From assembly GCA_027600665.1 (NCBI GenBank), contig JADGJL010000458.1, positions 1-20,650 of the forward strand: a DNA stretch of 20,650 nt. Direction: 5' to 3'. Positions within the stretch are counted from its first letter, which is position 1. Each line of letters begins with the position of its first letter. The notes under the pieces were generated by a model. The model worked only from the letters and a program-made list of their open reading frames with translations. It had not been told where the DNA came from and did no database searches. The translations under genes and the position numbers were made by a program. Source of the DNA: Irineochytrium annulatum (Eukaryota > Chytridiomycota > Chytridiomycetes > Chytridiales > Chytridiaceae). Shown piece after piece: positions 9,258-17,957 of this stretch.

Positions 9258-11740
9258 TCACAAATGCGCCCCTCCCGCATCACCAATCCAGCGATCCCTA
9301 AATCGGCTCAAGAATGCTTTATGATGATGGTGCCGCGGCTGCGCGGCGTCCTCCTGCCGTGCGCCTGCAGCCTCCGCGGTTGGAATCCTTGGGGGTCGAT
9401 GCGAAATTAAGAACCCAGTGCGCCCGCCATGCCGCTCCACATCCACGTTCCCCGGAGCCGCCGGCGTCGGCGTCGACCCCCTCTTCGCCGCCGCTCCGAC
9501 CCCGGCGCTATTACCAACACCCGTGGAGTTGCGCCTCCGCAAGCCTATGTCGGACTCCAACCGGCCAGCGCCGTCGGAGGCCAAATTTGTGGAAGCGCCA
9601 TCGACGGCGGCCGGTGACACGAGCGTTGCGTGGCTGGAGCCCGCTGCTTCCTTTGTCAAAGCCTTCTCCGACGGCGGTTGCTCAGTCCCTACGCCCGGGG
9701 ACCCCTTCCGCGCCGGTACGGGTTCAAGCTCGTGTGCTTGGTGATGGTGGTGCTCGTGATGATGATGCGCGCGAGACTTAGCCGACCGCAACCGCCCGTA
9801 CCTGTGACCGCAGTCGCGCACATCAGACAAGCGATACAAGCATGCCCATAACAAAAAGACTCACTCCTCAAACACCGTCAGTGCGAAGAACACGGCCGCC
9901 GGAATCGCGACGCTGGTGAGCGGGTGTAACGACTGTGCGAGCGCGCCGGCAACCGCAAAACCGACCGCGATCGCAAACCTTACGATCGCGCGATACCGCC
10001 TCGGGATCCTCGCATCGTGATCGTGCGCCTTGTGGGTTAGGCCAATGCAGGTGATACAAAAGAGGGACGCCGCCAGGCCACCAAACCAAAGGGCGCATAG
10101 AGAGGCCGGTATGCCGTCACCAGCTACTAAGGGTGGCTCCAGCTCACCGGAATCAGGCAAGGGCGCCGTCGTATCGTTTCCGATGACGCTCTCGAGCCTG
10201 GCGTGCTCGCTCCCGTGCTCGCTGCCTTGCGGTCCCGGGAAGACGACCCCGTTCTCCATCTTGACGAGAATAGCGAGGGCAGAGCCCGTGGCGACCAGGC
10301 AGACGTGGAGCGGGAAGTGGAGCACCTGCCACGTTATGCCCGAGATCGCGGAGCGGCGGATGGCGTGAGTGAAGTTTTGGGAGTCCCTGCAACAACGGGT
10401 AAGTAAAAGGATTGGTAGCTGAAAGTGGTGCTACTCACACGTCGAAGTAAAGCCACGAGAACGAGATCGCGACGAACAAGCCCAAGGTAGTCGCGAGGTA
10501 AGCAGTCGACATATCCCTCCTATCCGAAGCCCACAGTAGTCCTATCACCATTTCGCCCAAAATAACCATTGTAAGCCCCGCCCACCGCTCCGTCGCGTGC
10601 TCAATGTTCACCGCGACCCTGTATCGCCACATCGACTTGTCCGGGAACATCTTGAAAATCACAATTACGATCACGAACGCGAACGTGTCGATCGCGAAAC
10701 CCAGCCACCATAACGCCATTCTCGTCTCGTTCGCGCAAAAGATGCCCACGATGAACGGCACCGCCCCAAGCATGTTGCATCCGTTCGTTAGAACGAGGTG
10801 GGACTTGAATTTGGGGTTCAGGACACCAACAATCACGTTGGTCGCAAGAACGAGGACCCGGTGGCAGAGGAAGGTGATGACGTAGAGCGTGGAAGTGTTG
10901 GTCGCGACGTCGTCGGACCAGGCGAAGGCGCAGTTGATGCCGAGGCCCGAGAGGAAAAGCATATGGCCCCAGAGAATTAGGCGGGAGCCAAAGCCCTTCA
11001 CACCAAAGCGGTTCGAGACTACTTGGATGAATGTCCAGGTTAACCAGATGGGGATGAAGGTAAGGGTGGCTTTATTAAGAAGATCGGAGGAGATGTCGGA
11101 GGCGCTGCGGATGATGTGGGCTTTAAACCAGTTAGTCCTATATACAAAGAAAATGCTGCTCACCAACGCGATCAAGCACAGCAATGAAGATGAGATCAAG
11201 AAACAGCTCATCCCACGAGACCTTCCTCTGCTTCCGTTCCCGATGCAGCACCTGGGTAAAAGTATAAATATCAAGAGTATCAAAGAGTGTGTCCGTTCTG
11301 CTCACCTGACCGATGAAGAACTGGCGCGGCCGCATCTTCTCAAACAGATTGAGCTTCCCGTGCCTGGCTGAACCGGCGTGCTCGTCATAGAATTGCATGT
11401 TGAGCGCCGGGCCGAACTCCTATTGACACGATCGCGATCAGGATAAGATGTCCAATGAAAAGAACAAGTAAAAACTAACCTCAACGGTGAAGTGCTCTGC
11501 CTCACTCTCTTCCTGCTCGCGATACTCCGGCGCCAGCGGATCAGGCAGCCGCTGCTGCGGGCCCGCGAGGATGGCTGTCGACGTGAAGGTGGCCATCTGA
11601 GTCATCAGGTCGTGGTCCATCCCAGCTCCCTCCCCGCTGAAACCGCCGCCGAAGCCAAACCCGACGACTGTCGAGTCATCCGAGACGACGGATCCGTACT
11701 CATCATCGTCCGAGTGGTGCTCGTCGAAGAAGGCGAGCAT
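9258..11740 (-). CDS. LtrA-family (low-temperature-requirement A-like) multi-pass membrane protein
   Basis: Exons on the minus strand are 11740-11480, 11419-11306, 11251-11164, 11120-10439, 10386-9865 and 9801-9258, giving 736 residues. Residues 1-100 are acidic and Gly-rich, presumably cytosolic. The family entry signature RKVSWDELFLDLIFIAVLDRV follows the motif RPRQFFIG. Many hydrophobic helices come next, including FIPIWLTWTFIQVV, and the strongest LtrA motif is NIEHATERWAGLTMVILGE. The last two or three helices lie in exon 5. The tail is hydrophilic, with HHHHEHHHH at about 568-576 and a second HHHH near the C-terminus. LtrA proteins are membrane proteins of unsettled function. Introns are 60, 54, 43, 52 and 63 bp; the 54-bp one is a multiple of three without a stop and could be retained. 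The start is the first ATG of the frame (CCTACAATG). An upstream exon cannot be excluded. Confidence 0.85.
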
Positions 11741-12005
11741 TGTAGGGACGTAAGCTCGTGTGAAGGCTTGAAAGGCTGTTGACAAATCCAACCTTCAAGC
11801 CTGCGTAGTATTTTAATCTGTGTATTTTTCATCTGATCAACAGTGAGGGACATCAAAAAGTGCAAGAAAAGCAGAAGACTAAGAAAATGGTCAACGACTT
11901 GGTGGGCACAACAACCGAGTTCGGAGGCGATAGAGGGCATGGACCGTCAGCAGTGCGACATCTGCAGGCAAATCCAGCACTGCGCATGACAACAGAACTA
12001 CTCGT

Positions 12006-12029
12006 TACCGACGACGCGCGTCGTTGGTA
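12006..12029. repeat. 24-base near-perfect palindrome with related half-site downstream
   Basis: The arms read TACCGACGACGC on the plus strand and TACCAACGACGC on the minus strand, differing at one base. A third related half-site, TACCAACGTCG, lies at 12043-12053, with CCAAT at 12035-12039 between them. The arrangement suggests a dimeric regulator site in the divergent promoter; which gene it serves is not known. Confidence 0.5.
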
Positions 12030-12519
12030 TCGAGCCAATTACTACCAACGTCGAATGCCGACAGCGGAACCGCGGCCACTATCACATTCAGGGAAAGGTG
12101 ACGACAGTGGAGTGGGCGATCGCGCTGTCGCGGAGCCCAACTTTATCGAACGCGGACCACGTCATGCGCACGCTAAGAAACCCAGCGCGGGGGTGAATAG
12201 GGTCGGCTAGGGCATTACGCTATCTGTTGGAACCGGAGTTGTACATAGGGTCGAGTTGTGCCTTTTAATAGATTATGGTGGTCCAGATCTCGAGGAAGAG
12301 ATGAGGTGGATGCGACGGCGAACAGCAAGCTCCTCAGGCTCCTCGGCCCGCGAGAGGCGTGGCGAAGCCCACATTGGTTCGCGAGTTTGACTTCCTTTTT
12401 TTCGCATCTGGCACACACACACAGGTGCGCCGAACCGTCATGCCCGCCAGGAGGGCGTCGCGCGCTGGATGGACCGGAGGGAGAGCCGGAGCAGACAGGG
12501 GAGCGGACGATTGATGCTT

Positions 12520-12596
12520 GGAGGACTAGTACTGCGCAGACGCGGGAGGACTGCCGGGATTGCAAGAAACGAGCTGTTGAGCTCTGGAGGGCTAGT
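12520..12596 (+). repeat. Two GGAGG(A/G)CTAGT copies upstream of eL29
   Basis: GGAGGACTAGT at 12520-12530 and GGAGGGCTAGT at 12586-12596 lie 66 bases apart, about 120-200 bases upstream of the eL29 start codon. Between them is CGGGAGGACTG (12543-12553), which also occurs in the first intron of eS27. Confidence 0.35.
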
Positions 12597-12717
12597 TCCT
12601 GGACAGACAGACTTCTTGGGCGGAGGAGGGCTGACGGTTGAAAACCTGGCGATGTTGACTCGCTTTCAACGCTAATTCTCTTCTGTTCGTCTCGCTTCTC
12701 CCGCTGCTGACATAGAA

Positions 12718-13091
12718 ATGGTGCGTGCATCTGCTGTCGCTTTAGGCGCGTCGGGCATCTTGCTTATCTTCGTGTATGTTTTATTTCGCGATCAATAGGC
12801 CAAGTCAAAGAACCACACGAACCACAACCAGAACAAGAAGGGTGAGTTTTTTGAGTTTGGCCTGGTGATTGCCTTTGAGTCGATGCTAAGTGACTTCGTT
12901 GATTAGCCCACAAGAACGGCATCCGGAAGCCGAAGACGCACCGGTACCCGTCCCTCAAGGGCGTCGACCCCAAGTTCCTCAGGAACCAACGCTTCGCGAA
13001 GAAGGGCATGCTTCGTAAGTTTTACTGGGCTCTGGTTGCGTGATACTCGAATACTTACGCTTTTCCTCCTTCAGCCACGAAGGAGGAGTAA
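12718..13091 (+). CDS. 60S ribosomal protein eL29
   Basis: A small basic protein of the large ribosomal subunit. Exons 12718-12720, 12799-12841, 12907-13014 and 13075-13091 join to 56 residues (yeast eL29 has 59). The first exon is the ATG alone. The protein starts [20 protein letters not shown] and continues with [29 protein letters not shown] and PTKEE, the full eL29 pattern. Introns are 78, 65 and 60 bp with donors GTGCGT, GTGAGT and GTAAGT. The intron directly after the start codon is common in fungal ribosomal protein genes. Too short and too split to appear as a single open frame. Identity is firm. Confidence 0.95.
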
Positions 13092-13437
13092 TCTGTCCTC
13101 CTTGACGGTCGGCGGATGGATGTGGGGTGGATGTTGTTTGTCGGGGTGGTGAAGGCCTCAGCGGCGGAGGGCAGACTGGGGGATCGGGTCGTGATTTCGA
13201 GGGAGACGGGACCGTTTGGGTCGTTCTTTCGTCTCGGAAAGCGATTGTGTGTGGGATCCTTCGACAGCTTATGAGCACGGTTTTGTGGTCATTCTTTAAT
13301 AAACGCGAAGACTTGTTCATAATGCTTGGCAAGAAATGTGTCTGCCAAACGCACCGGGGTCAGCGATGCGGGTGGTTCGTCTATCATAACGGTGAAGGAC
13401 GGCCAAATCATCAACAAAGCTCGCCCGTATCAGCAAT
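13092..13437. other. Short intergenic region between eL29 and the 564-residue gene
   Basis: It contains the eL29 3' UTR and, in its last part, the promoter of the next gene. The canonical poly(A) hexamer at 13298-13303 leaves about 135 bases before the next start codon. No other gene is seen. Confidence 0.6.
13298..13303 (+). terminator. Poly(A) signal of eL29
   Basis: AATAAA lies 206 bases after the eL29 stop codon, in a local AT-rich patch (TCTTTAATAAACG). Confidence 0.5.
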
Positions 13438-15132
13438 ATGGCCGTGAGCTATGTCAAGCCCGAGATCACCCGCAGTCGCAGTCGCAGCCCCCGCCTCCCT
13501 CCCGAGATCTGGTCCCCCATCCTCTACACCGTATGCTGGAGCCTCGCCAGCTTCGCGCGGACGACCACCCTGAACCGCGAGGTCTGGGCCACCTATTACG
13601 CACCATCGAGGGCCAAATGCACCTTTCTCCTCGCCATCTCTCGGAAAGACCCCGACCGGGCCATGGCGCTTCTCGTCAAATGCCCGCAGCTGCCAGACGT
13701 GATCGATTGCCTGCTTTTCTTTGTTGGGTGTGGCGCCGTCTACCAGTGCCGGGGGAGGCATGCTGGAGTCGCCCGCCGGCAGCATTGGCGCGACTGCCTG
13801 CTGCACGGCCTTTTGAAAAGGAAGGACGCGGTGGCTGCCGTGACGGCCTGCTTGAGCGACGATACGCTGGGCAGGGGCATGAAGTTTAACGTTATCCACC
13901 GCCGGCTCGCGGTCTGGCATCTCGTCGAGGACCATGACGTTACGAAGATCGGTGCCTTGCTGACGGGTCCCGGGGCGCCTGAGCAGTTGGTCAAAGGCAT
14001 GTGGTGGGAGAACGTTATCAAAATGAGCGATGACGCCAGGGTCGCGAGGGAGTTTGCGGCGATGTTGCGGTTGCCCATGCGGGGCTTCACGGCGGACATC
14101 AGGAACGGACTAACGGAGTGTTTTAGGAGGGGCGGCGAGTTTGTGTGGCTGGCGTTTGAGGTGCTCTGGGAAACAGTGCCAAGGGAGGCGCCGAGGGAGC
14201 TGTGGGCCAATGTTGACCTGCTGGGCGAAGTGTTGAAGCGGAGGCGTGGGGCACGAAGGCAGATTTGGCCGGATAGGGATCCCGTCTGGTGTTACCTGTA
14301 TAAGAGTTTTCCCGAGAGAGCCGCGGACGACGCCTTGCTGATGGAGTTGCTCGCGGGCGAGTATCGGCCGTCGGCACTCGCGGAGATCCCCCGTGGTACC
14401 TTCAGCCACCTCCGCGATGTCTTGTCGAGACCGCAGCTCATGCAAGATCTGATCGACATAGGGTTTCTCGTTCACAATTACCTCGATATAGCAATTGACC
14501 GTCTCGTTCGCGATCGCAAGATGAAGTCCAACGACGCCAGCAAGGATGCCGCGACCCTGGAGCTGATCGACGCGATTCTCGATGCCGGAGGTGCGGTCCT
14601 GCCGTCCTGCGTTACACACGTGATGCATTACGAGCATTCCGGCGCCTTCATAGCCGCCCTGATCGACCGGGTCCCCGAGGGCTCAAGAGCGGAAACGATC
14701 ATCGAGGCGCTAGACCTGAGCCACAGTGTGGCACGCCGGAGAGAAATCCTTAGTTATTTGCTGGGGAAGTCGTACCCCGTCACGCTCGAGGTTCTGGACG
14801 CGGCTATTCGTACGCCGGTGCGGAAGACGCTGGAGCACATGGAGGTGGCGGGCCTGGTGCGGGAGGTGCTGGAACATGCCGATGTGCCCGTGCTTGTTGC
14901 TCAGGATGTGGAGTCGCGGGCTGCTGGCGACAGCAGGCTCATTGCAAAGGCGATAGAACCTCTGATAGAGGTAACGGGTGAAGGCTCCCGGATATTGCCT
15001 GTGGTGCGGCTGCTCGTTGATGCTGGGTTTCGCGCGTTGGTGGGAGATGCAGAGAGCGCGTTGTCAAGGGGATGGGTTCAGACGTCGGTTGTTTTAAAAG
15101 AAGCCGCAGAAAAGCAACCACTGGGTGAATGA
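13438..15132 (+). CDS. Intronless 564-residue protein of unknown function, possibly F-box-like N-terminus
   Basis: One uninterrupted frame of 564 codons, the only long intronless gene in the window. The ATG at 13438 is followed by GCC and is the first ATG of the frame. I do not recognise the protein. After a basic, Ser/Arg-rich start (residues 11-18), LPPEIWSPILYTVCW (about 20-34) resembles the first helix of an F-box (LPxE-hh..Il). The remainder appears wholly alpha-helical with irregular repeats of about 30-40 residues, such as LELIDAILDAGGAVL and RLLVDAGFRALVG, which recall degenerate ankyrin-like or other helical-repeat proteins. There is no signal peptide or membrane segment. F-box plus repeats would suggest a substrate adaptor for ubiquitin ligase, but this is only a guess. 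GC-rich codon use matches the neighbours. Confidence 0.75.
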   Translation: MAVSYVKPEITRSRSRSPRLPPEIWSPILYTVCWSLASFARTTTLNREVWATYYAPSRAKCTFLLAISRKDPDRAMALLVKCPQLPDVIDCLLFFVGCGAVYQCRGRHAGVARRQHWRDCLLHGLLKRKDAVAAVTACLSDDTLGRGMKFNVIHRRLAVWHLVEDHDVTKIGALLTGPGAPEQLVKGMWWENVIKMSDDARVAREFAAMLRLPMRGFTADIRNGLTECFRRGGEFVWLAFEVLWETVPREAPRELWANVDLLGEVLKRRRGARRQIWPDRDPVWCYLYKSFPERAADDALLMELLAGEYRPSALAEIPRGTFSHLRDVLSRPQLMQDLIDIGFLVHNYLDIAIDRLVRDRKMKSNDASKDAATLELIDAILDAGGAVLPSCVTHVMHYEHSGAFIAALIDRVPEGSRAETIIEALDLSHSVARRREILSYLLGKSYPVTLEVLDAAIRTPVRKTLEHMEVAGLVREVLEHADVPVLVAQDVESRAAGDSRLIAKAIEPLIEVTGEGSRILPVVRLLVDAGFRALVGDAESALSRGWVQTSVVLKEAAEKQPLGE

Positions 15133-15910
15133 AGAAGAAGGATGATGATGCTTTCAGGTGCAATCATGCAGCCTTCTGTTCTGATCATGGTTCGAGGGAC
15201 GACTTGTTCGTTTACTTTTCCTTTTCTCGTCACCGGGTATGCTGAATATTACAGGGAAAGCTCCGAATAATGCAAGATTTGTATTGCACATCCGAAGAGG
15301 CGGTATACTTACTAGTATCGGATGCGATGGTTGCCGATCGGCCAAAAAGTAAACACTCTGCGGGGCACGACCTGTTGCGCCATCCTTCTGGTAATTGCCT
15401 TCAACAACCGCGCGTGGGATTCTTTCTGTCTAAGGATCCGCTTGAGCATTTTCTTCGCAATTTCTGGCTGTCGGTTTTGTGTAGATGCAATGCGGACGTT
15501 TTAAAAACAATTACGCGACTATATGTACTATGTGGCTGTTACAATAGTTGGCGCCATCGCCCTTGTTTGCGCTGGGCTTGCGAGTAAGACGGCTAACTCT
15601 CCACTGAGAGTGCACGACACATAAGCTTGAGAAAATAAAAGATCTAGTAGACAAGCAGACGCGCTCGTCTTCTCGTCCACAACTGCTAGCAGCGCGCCGA
15701 ACAACGAAAGGGACGACGAGCGGCGCTTCCTCTATATTTGGTCGCATACAAGAAGGCGCCGTGATTGGAACCCCCAAAGCGCCACGGGCTGTGCAACAGA
15801 ACGCGTCGGCCGACCTTCCATTGCAGATCGTCGCCTATCATCATTTTTCTTAAAATACCCTTCCCTCTACTTTGCGAAATAACCTCCGAAAGTCTACGCA
15901 AGAGAGAAGA
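15133..15910. other. Intergenic region before the Cys-rich membrane protein gene
   Basis: No gene is seen in 778 bases. AATAAA at 15634-15639 is about 500 bases after the preceding stop codon, so it is an uncertain poly(A) signal. CTATATTT near 15731 and TTAAAATA near 15850 are weak TATA-like sequences upstream of the ATG at 15911. Confidence 0.5.
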
Positions 15911-16473
15911 ATGCCCTCGCCGTCCGCCATGCCCTCTAACACGCCATTCATCCTGGCCAAGGGCAACATCACCACGCTCTCGTTCCACGGCATCTGCGGG
16001 GACTCGACCTGGCACACGTGCGCGCAGAATGTGTCCGTCTGCGCGGTATTATTGTCTACCTCCCTTTTGTTTATTTTTTTCCTTCGAGTACGTTTTGAGC
16101 CTTCTCTAACGCGCTCGGTTGTGTGTAGGCCCCAAACACCATCTGCTGCCCCCCGACCGACTCCACGTCCAACACCTGGTATTCGTGCCCGACCCTTTAC
16201 TCCTGCGGCTACGTCTCCGGCTACGCATGCGTCCAGAACTACCAAGTCGGGGGTTACACCGTCTCGCCTTGGGTCGTGGCGCTGATTGTCATTGCCCTGA
16301 TCGGCTGCGTCGTGGGGATTTGTTGCCTGGTCGCGTGCACGAGGTGCAAGAAGGCTAGGATGGCGGTCAGGCAGCCGATTATGGAGGCAAAGACGGAGGA
16401 GGTGCCGAATCATAAGTTTGTGAGGATGTCAGACAGGAAGGGAGAGCGGAAGCATACAAGGTTCGATGTTTAG
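15911..16473 (+). CDS. Small Cys-rich single-pass membrane protein, unknown function
   Basis: Exons 15911-16045 and 16129-16473 (83-bp GT-AG intron, frame kept) give 159 residues. The N-terminal part holds about eight Cys residues within some 60 residues, including ICCPP, WYSCP, YSCGY and YACVQ, which would suit disulfide bonds outside the cell. NIT and NVS are possible N-glycosylation sites. One hydrophobic segment, WVVALIVIALIGCVVGICCLV, spans about residues 97-117, followed by basic RCKKAR and a charged tail of about 35 residues, predicting a cytosolic C-terminus. There is no obvious cleavable signal peptide, so the segment may act as a reverse signal anchor, or the true start lies in an unseen upstream exon. 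I do not recognise the family. A second in-frame ATG lies at 15929. Confidence 0.65.
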
Positions 16474-16822
16474 GCGGGCGGTGTGGGTGAAGCTTGCTTT
16501 TTGTCATGTTTGCGTTGAAAAACGCCGGGGGTATCCAGTTGGTTCAAACGTCTCTAACGAAAGAGACAGTTATCATGCTTGAATAACACACTATGAAATC
16601 AAAAATGGTTGCGATGATAACCTTTAGGCCGACGGAACTTTGAATCACTTGCTGACAAGTTATAAGCACTTCATCAGTCACCAGTGGTTGTCCCTAGTCG
16701 CTAGTTCAGCGTCATCTGTAGGTCGTTTCTCGCAGATGAACAGGAGTAGCGTGAATTCTGTGTATTTCGCATGATTTAATGAAGATTCATGCACCATTAA
16801 TAATATTATATCAACTACCACG
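16474..16822. other. Intergenic region after the Cys-rich gene
   Basis: AT-rich sequence with the Cys-rich gene's 3' UTR and one short hairpin (16550-16567). It also lies downstream of the decayed zinc-finger sequence on the other strand. No gene is visible. Confidence 0.5.
16550..16567 (+). repeat. Inverted repeat, possible 3' UTR hairpin
   Basis: GTCTCT and AGAGAC are separated by six bases and can pair perfectly. The stem extends by three more pairs (AAC/GTT) if one A is bulged. It starts 77 bases after the stop codon of the Cys-rich gene. Role unknown. Confidence 0.35.
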
Positions 16823-17150
16823 CTATTCACCAAAACTACCATTCCTCGCTCCATCTCTCGTTGCGCCACTCCCCATTCGGCCCAACCTCGGCCTTGCTTC
16901 CCTTTCCCATTTTCTTCCTCTCCCGACCCCAACCCCAAAAATGGTCCTAACATGCCTCGCCACATCATGACCCTTCCTAAACCTGCTCCCACACACCTCG
17001 CACGCGAACCGCTTGGCCGTCCAGTGCGTGACGAGGTGCGAGCGCAGGCACGCCGCGCGCGGTCGACTACATCATCAGCCAGCTGCAGCAAACTTCACAA
17101 CGGTTCGACGCGACCGTTTCCACTCTTATCCACTGCTCCGCCAGAGTCGA
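16823..17150 (-). pseudogene. Decayed two-finger C2H2 zinc-finger sequence
   Basis: On the minus strand, finger 2 reads FACEVCGSRF then RKGHDVARHVRT, with Cys at 17002-17000 and 16993-16991, twelve residues to His at 16954-16952, and the linker WTAKRF before it. The expected last His is Phe (16939-16937). Finger 1 is split: CEVC lies at 17099-17088, whereas CLRSHLVTH lies in another frame from 17050. The two parts are separated by 13 extra bases (17078-17066) that include stops, and leaving those out gives exact C-x12-H spacing. The downstream frame stays open to a TAG at 16825-16823. A frameshifted finger beside a finger lacking a ligand suggests a relic. A spliced gene with an unusual exon is the alternative. 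Confidence 0.5.
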
Positions 17151-17568
17151 TTAGCACCGCGGGAGGGCCGCGTCGACGCGGTAGCTGAAAGAGGGAGTGC
17201 GTCGGTCCCTTTCCATCGAACGCAACGAGGTCGCAAGTGGCGTATTTCGCACACAGGCAAACTTGCGCCAACATAAATCGTGGACCGCGCTGGTCGTCAA
17301 TTTCATTAGACTAAGGGAAAGCGTGATTTCCGGAGGCTATCCTTGATGCCGCGCGCCGCAAAGAATACCGCCACGATGCAGAGATGCACTCGTGTTAGGC
17401 ATTGGGTTCGTCCATCGCGGCCACGACGGTGCTATAACAACCGCGATGAGGGCCGGGTTCTCGAGCTCACTACTGTCGCTCCGCTCGCAGGGATCATGCC
17501 CGACGCGTCTTTTTCGACGGCATTCGAAACTCCTTTCTCCACACCATCCCCAACCCTTCACATTCAGG
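17151..17568. other. Intergenic region upstream of the 112-residue gene
   Basis: Open frames occur on both strands, but none carries a motif. On the minus strand an ATG near 17274 opens a frame of about 59 codons with CLCAKYATC, adjacent to the zinc-finger relic, which I cannot assign. CTATAAC near 17430 is a weak TATA-like site for the next gene. Confidence 0.4.
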
Positions 17569-17957
17569 ATGATCACGGCGGGCAACCTCAGTCCAGGTGG
17601 GCGAGACTTTATGAGCAGCACAGGAGCAGCTTTTAACTTCCCCCAGTGTATCACGAGCATGCCTGGCCTCCGACGGCCAAGGATCCCATACCAAAGCCCC
17701 CAAAGGTAAACACGGTGGAGGATCCCGTCGCGGCCGCGACGGCCGCCGCCCAGGCCGACGCGGAGCTGGAGTCAGAAAGGCAGATGCTGCTGCGACAGCC
17801 GGGCGTGGCGTTCACGATTTACAAGGGCATCATACTCGGCAGGGTCGACCCGGCGAAGGAGATGGGCGTGAGGTCGAGCAGAGAGTATTTGCAGAGTCTC
17901 GTGGATTATATGTCGGAGACGGAGAAGCGCACGCTGAATGTCGGGTGGTCGGTGTGA
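17569..17957 (+). CDS. 112-residue protein of unknown function
   Basis: Exon 1 is 17569-17596 and exon 2 is 17647-17957. The 50-bp intron (donor GTGGGC, acceptor CCCCAG) contains the TAA that would close the unspliced downstream frame. Joined, the protein starts MITAGNLSPVYHEHAWPPT. It then has a Pro/Lys stretch (DPIPKPPKVNTVEDP), an Ala-rich charged helix (VAAATAAAQADAELESERQ) and a C-terminal helical part with GVAFTIYKGIILGRVDPAKEMG, ending MSETEKRTLNVGWSV. No signal peptide or membrane segment is clear, although the FTIYKGIIL stretch is hydrophobic. I do not recognise it. The exon 2 frame has GC-rich third positions like its neighbours; exon 1 is short, so the start is less certain. Confidence 0.6.

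Larger units (their letters stand above)
11741..12717. other. Divergent intergenic region between the LtrA-like and eL29 genes
   Basis: No coding sequence is convincing in these 977 bases. The left part holds a near-perfect 24-base palindrome, a related half-site and a CCAAT box. The right part, closest to eL29, is purine-rich on the plus strand and ends in a pyrimidine-rich leader (about 12672-12708), as is common just before ribosomal protein start codons. Confidence 0.55.

Noticed and set aside
11860..12210. 116-codon plus-strand open frame between the LtrA-like and eL29 genes
   Set aside because: No motif, a poor start context, and the frame contains the palindromic promoter element; it most likely is open by chance in GC-rich DNA.
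12215..12730. Minus-strand 171-codon open frame overlapping the eL29 promoter
   Set aside because: Composition is low-complexity Ser/Arg-rich with no recognisable domain, and it mirrors the purine-rich strand of the promoter.
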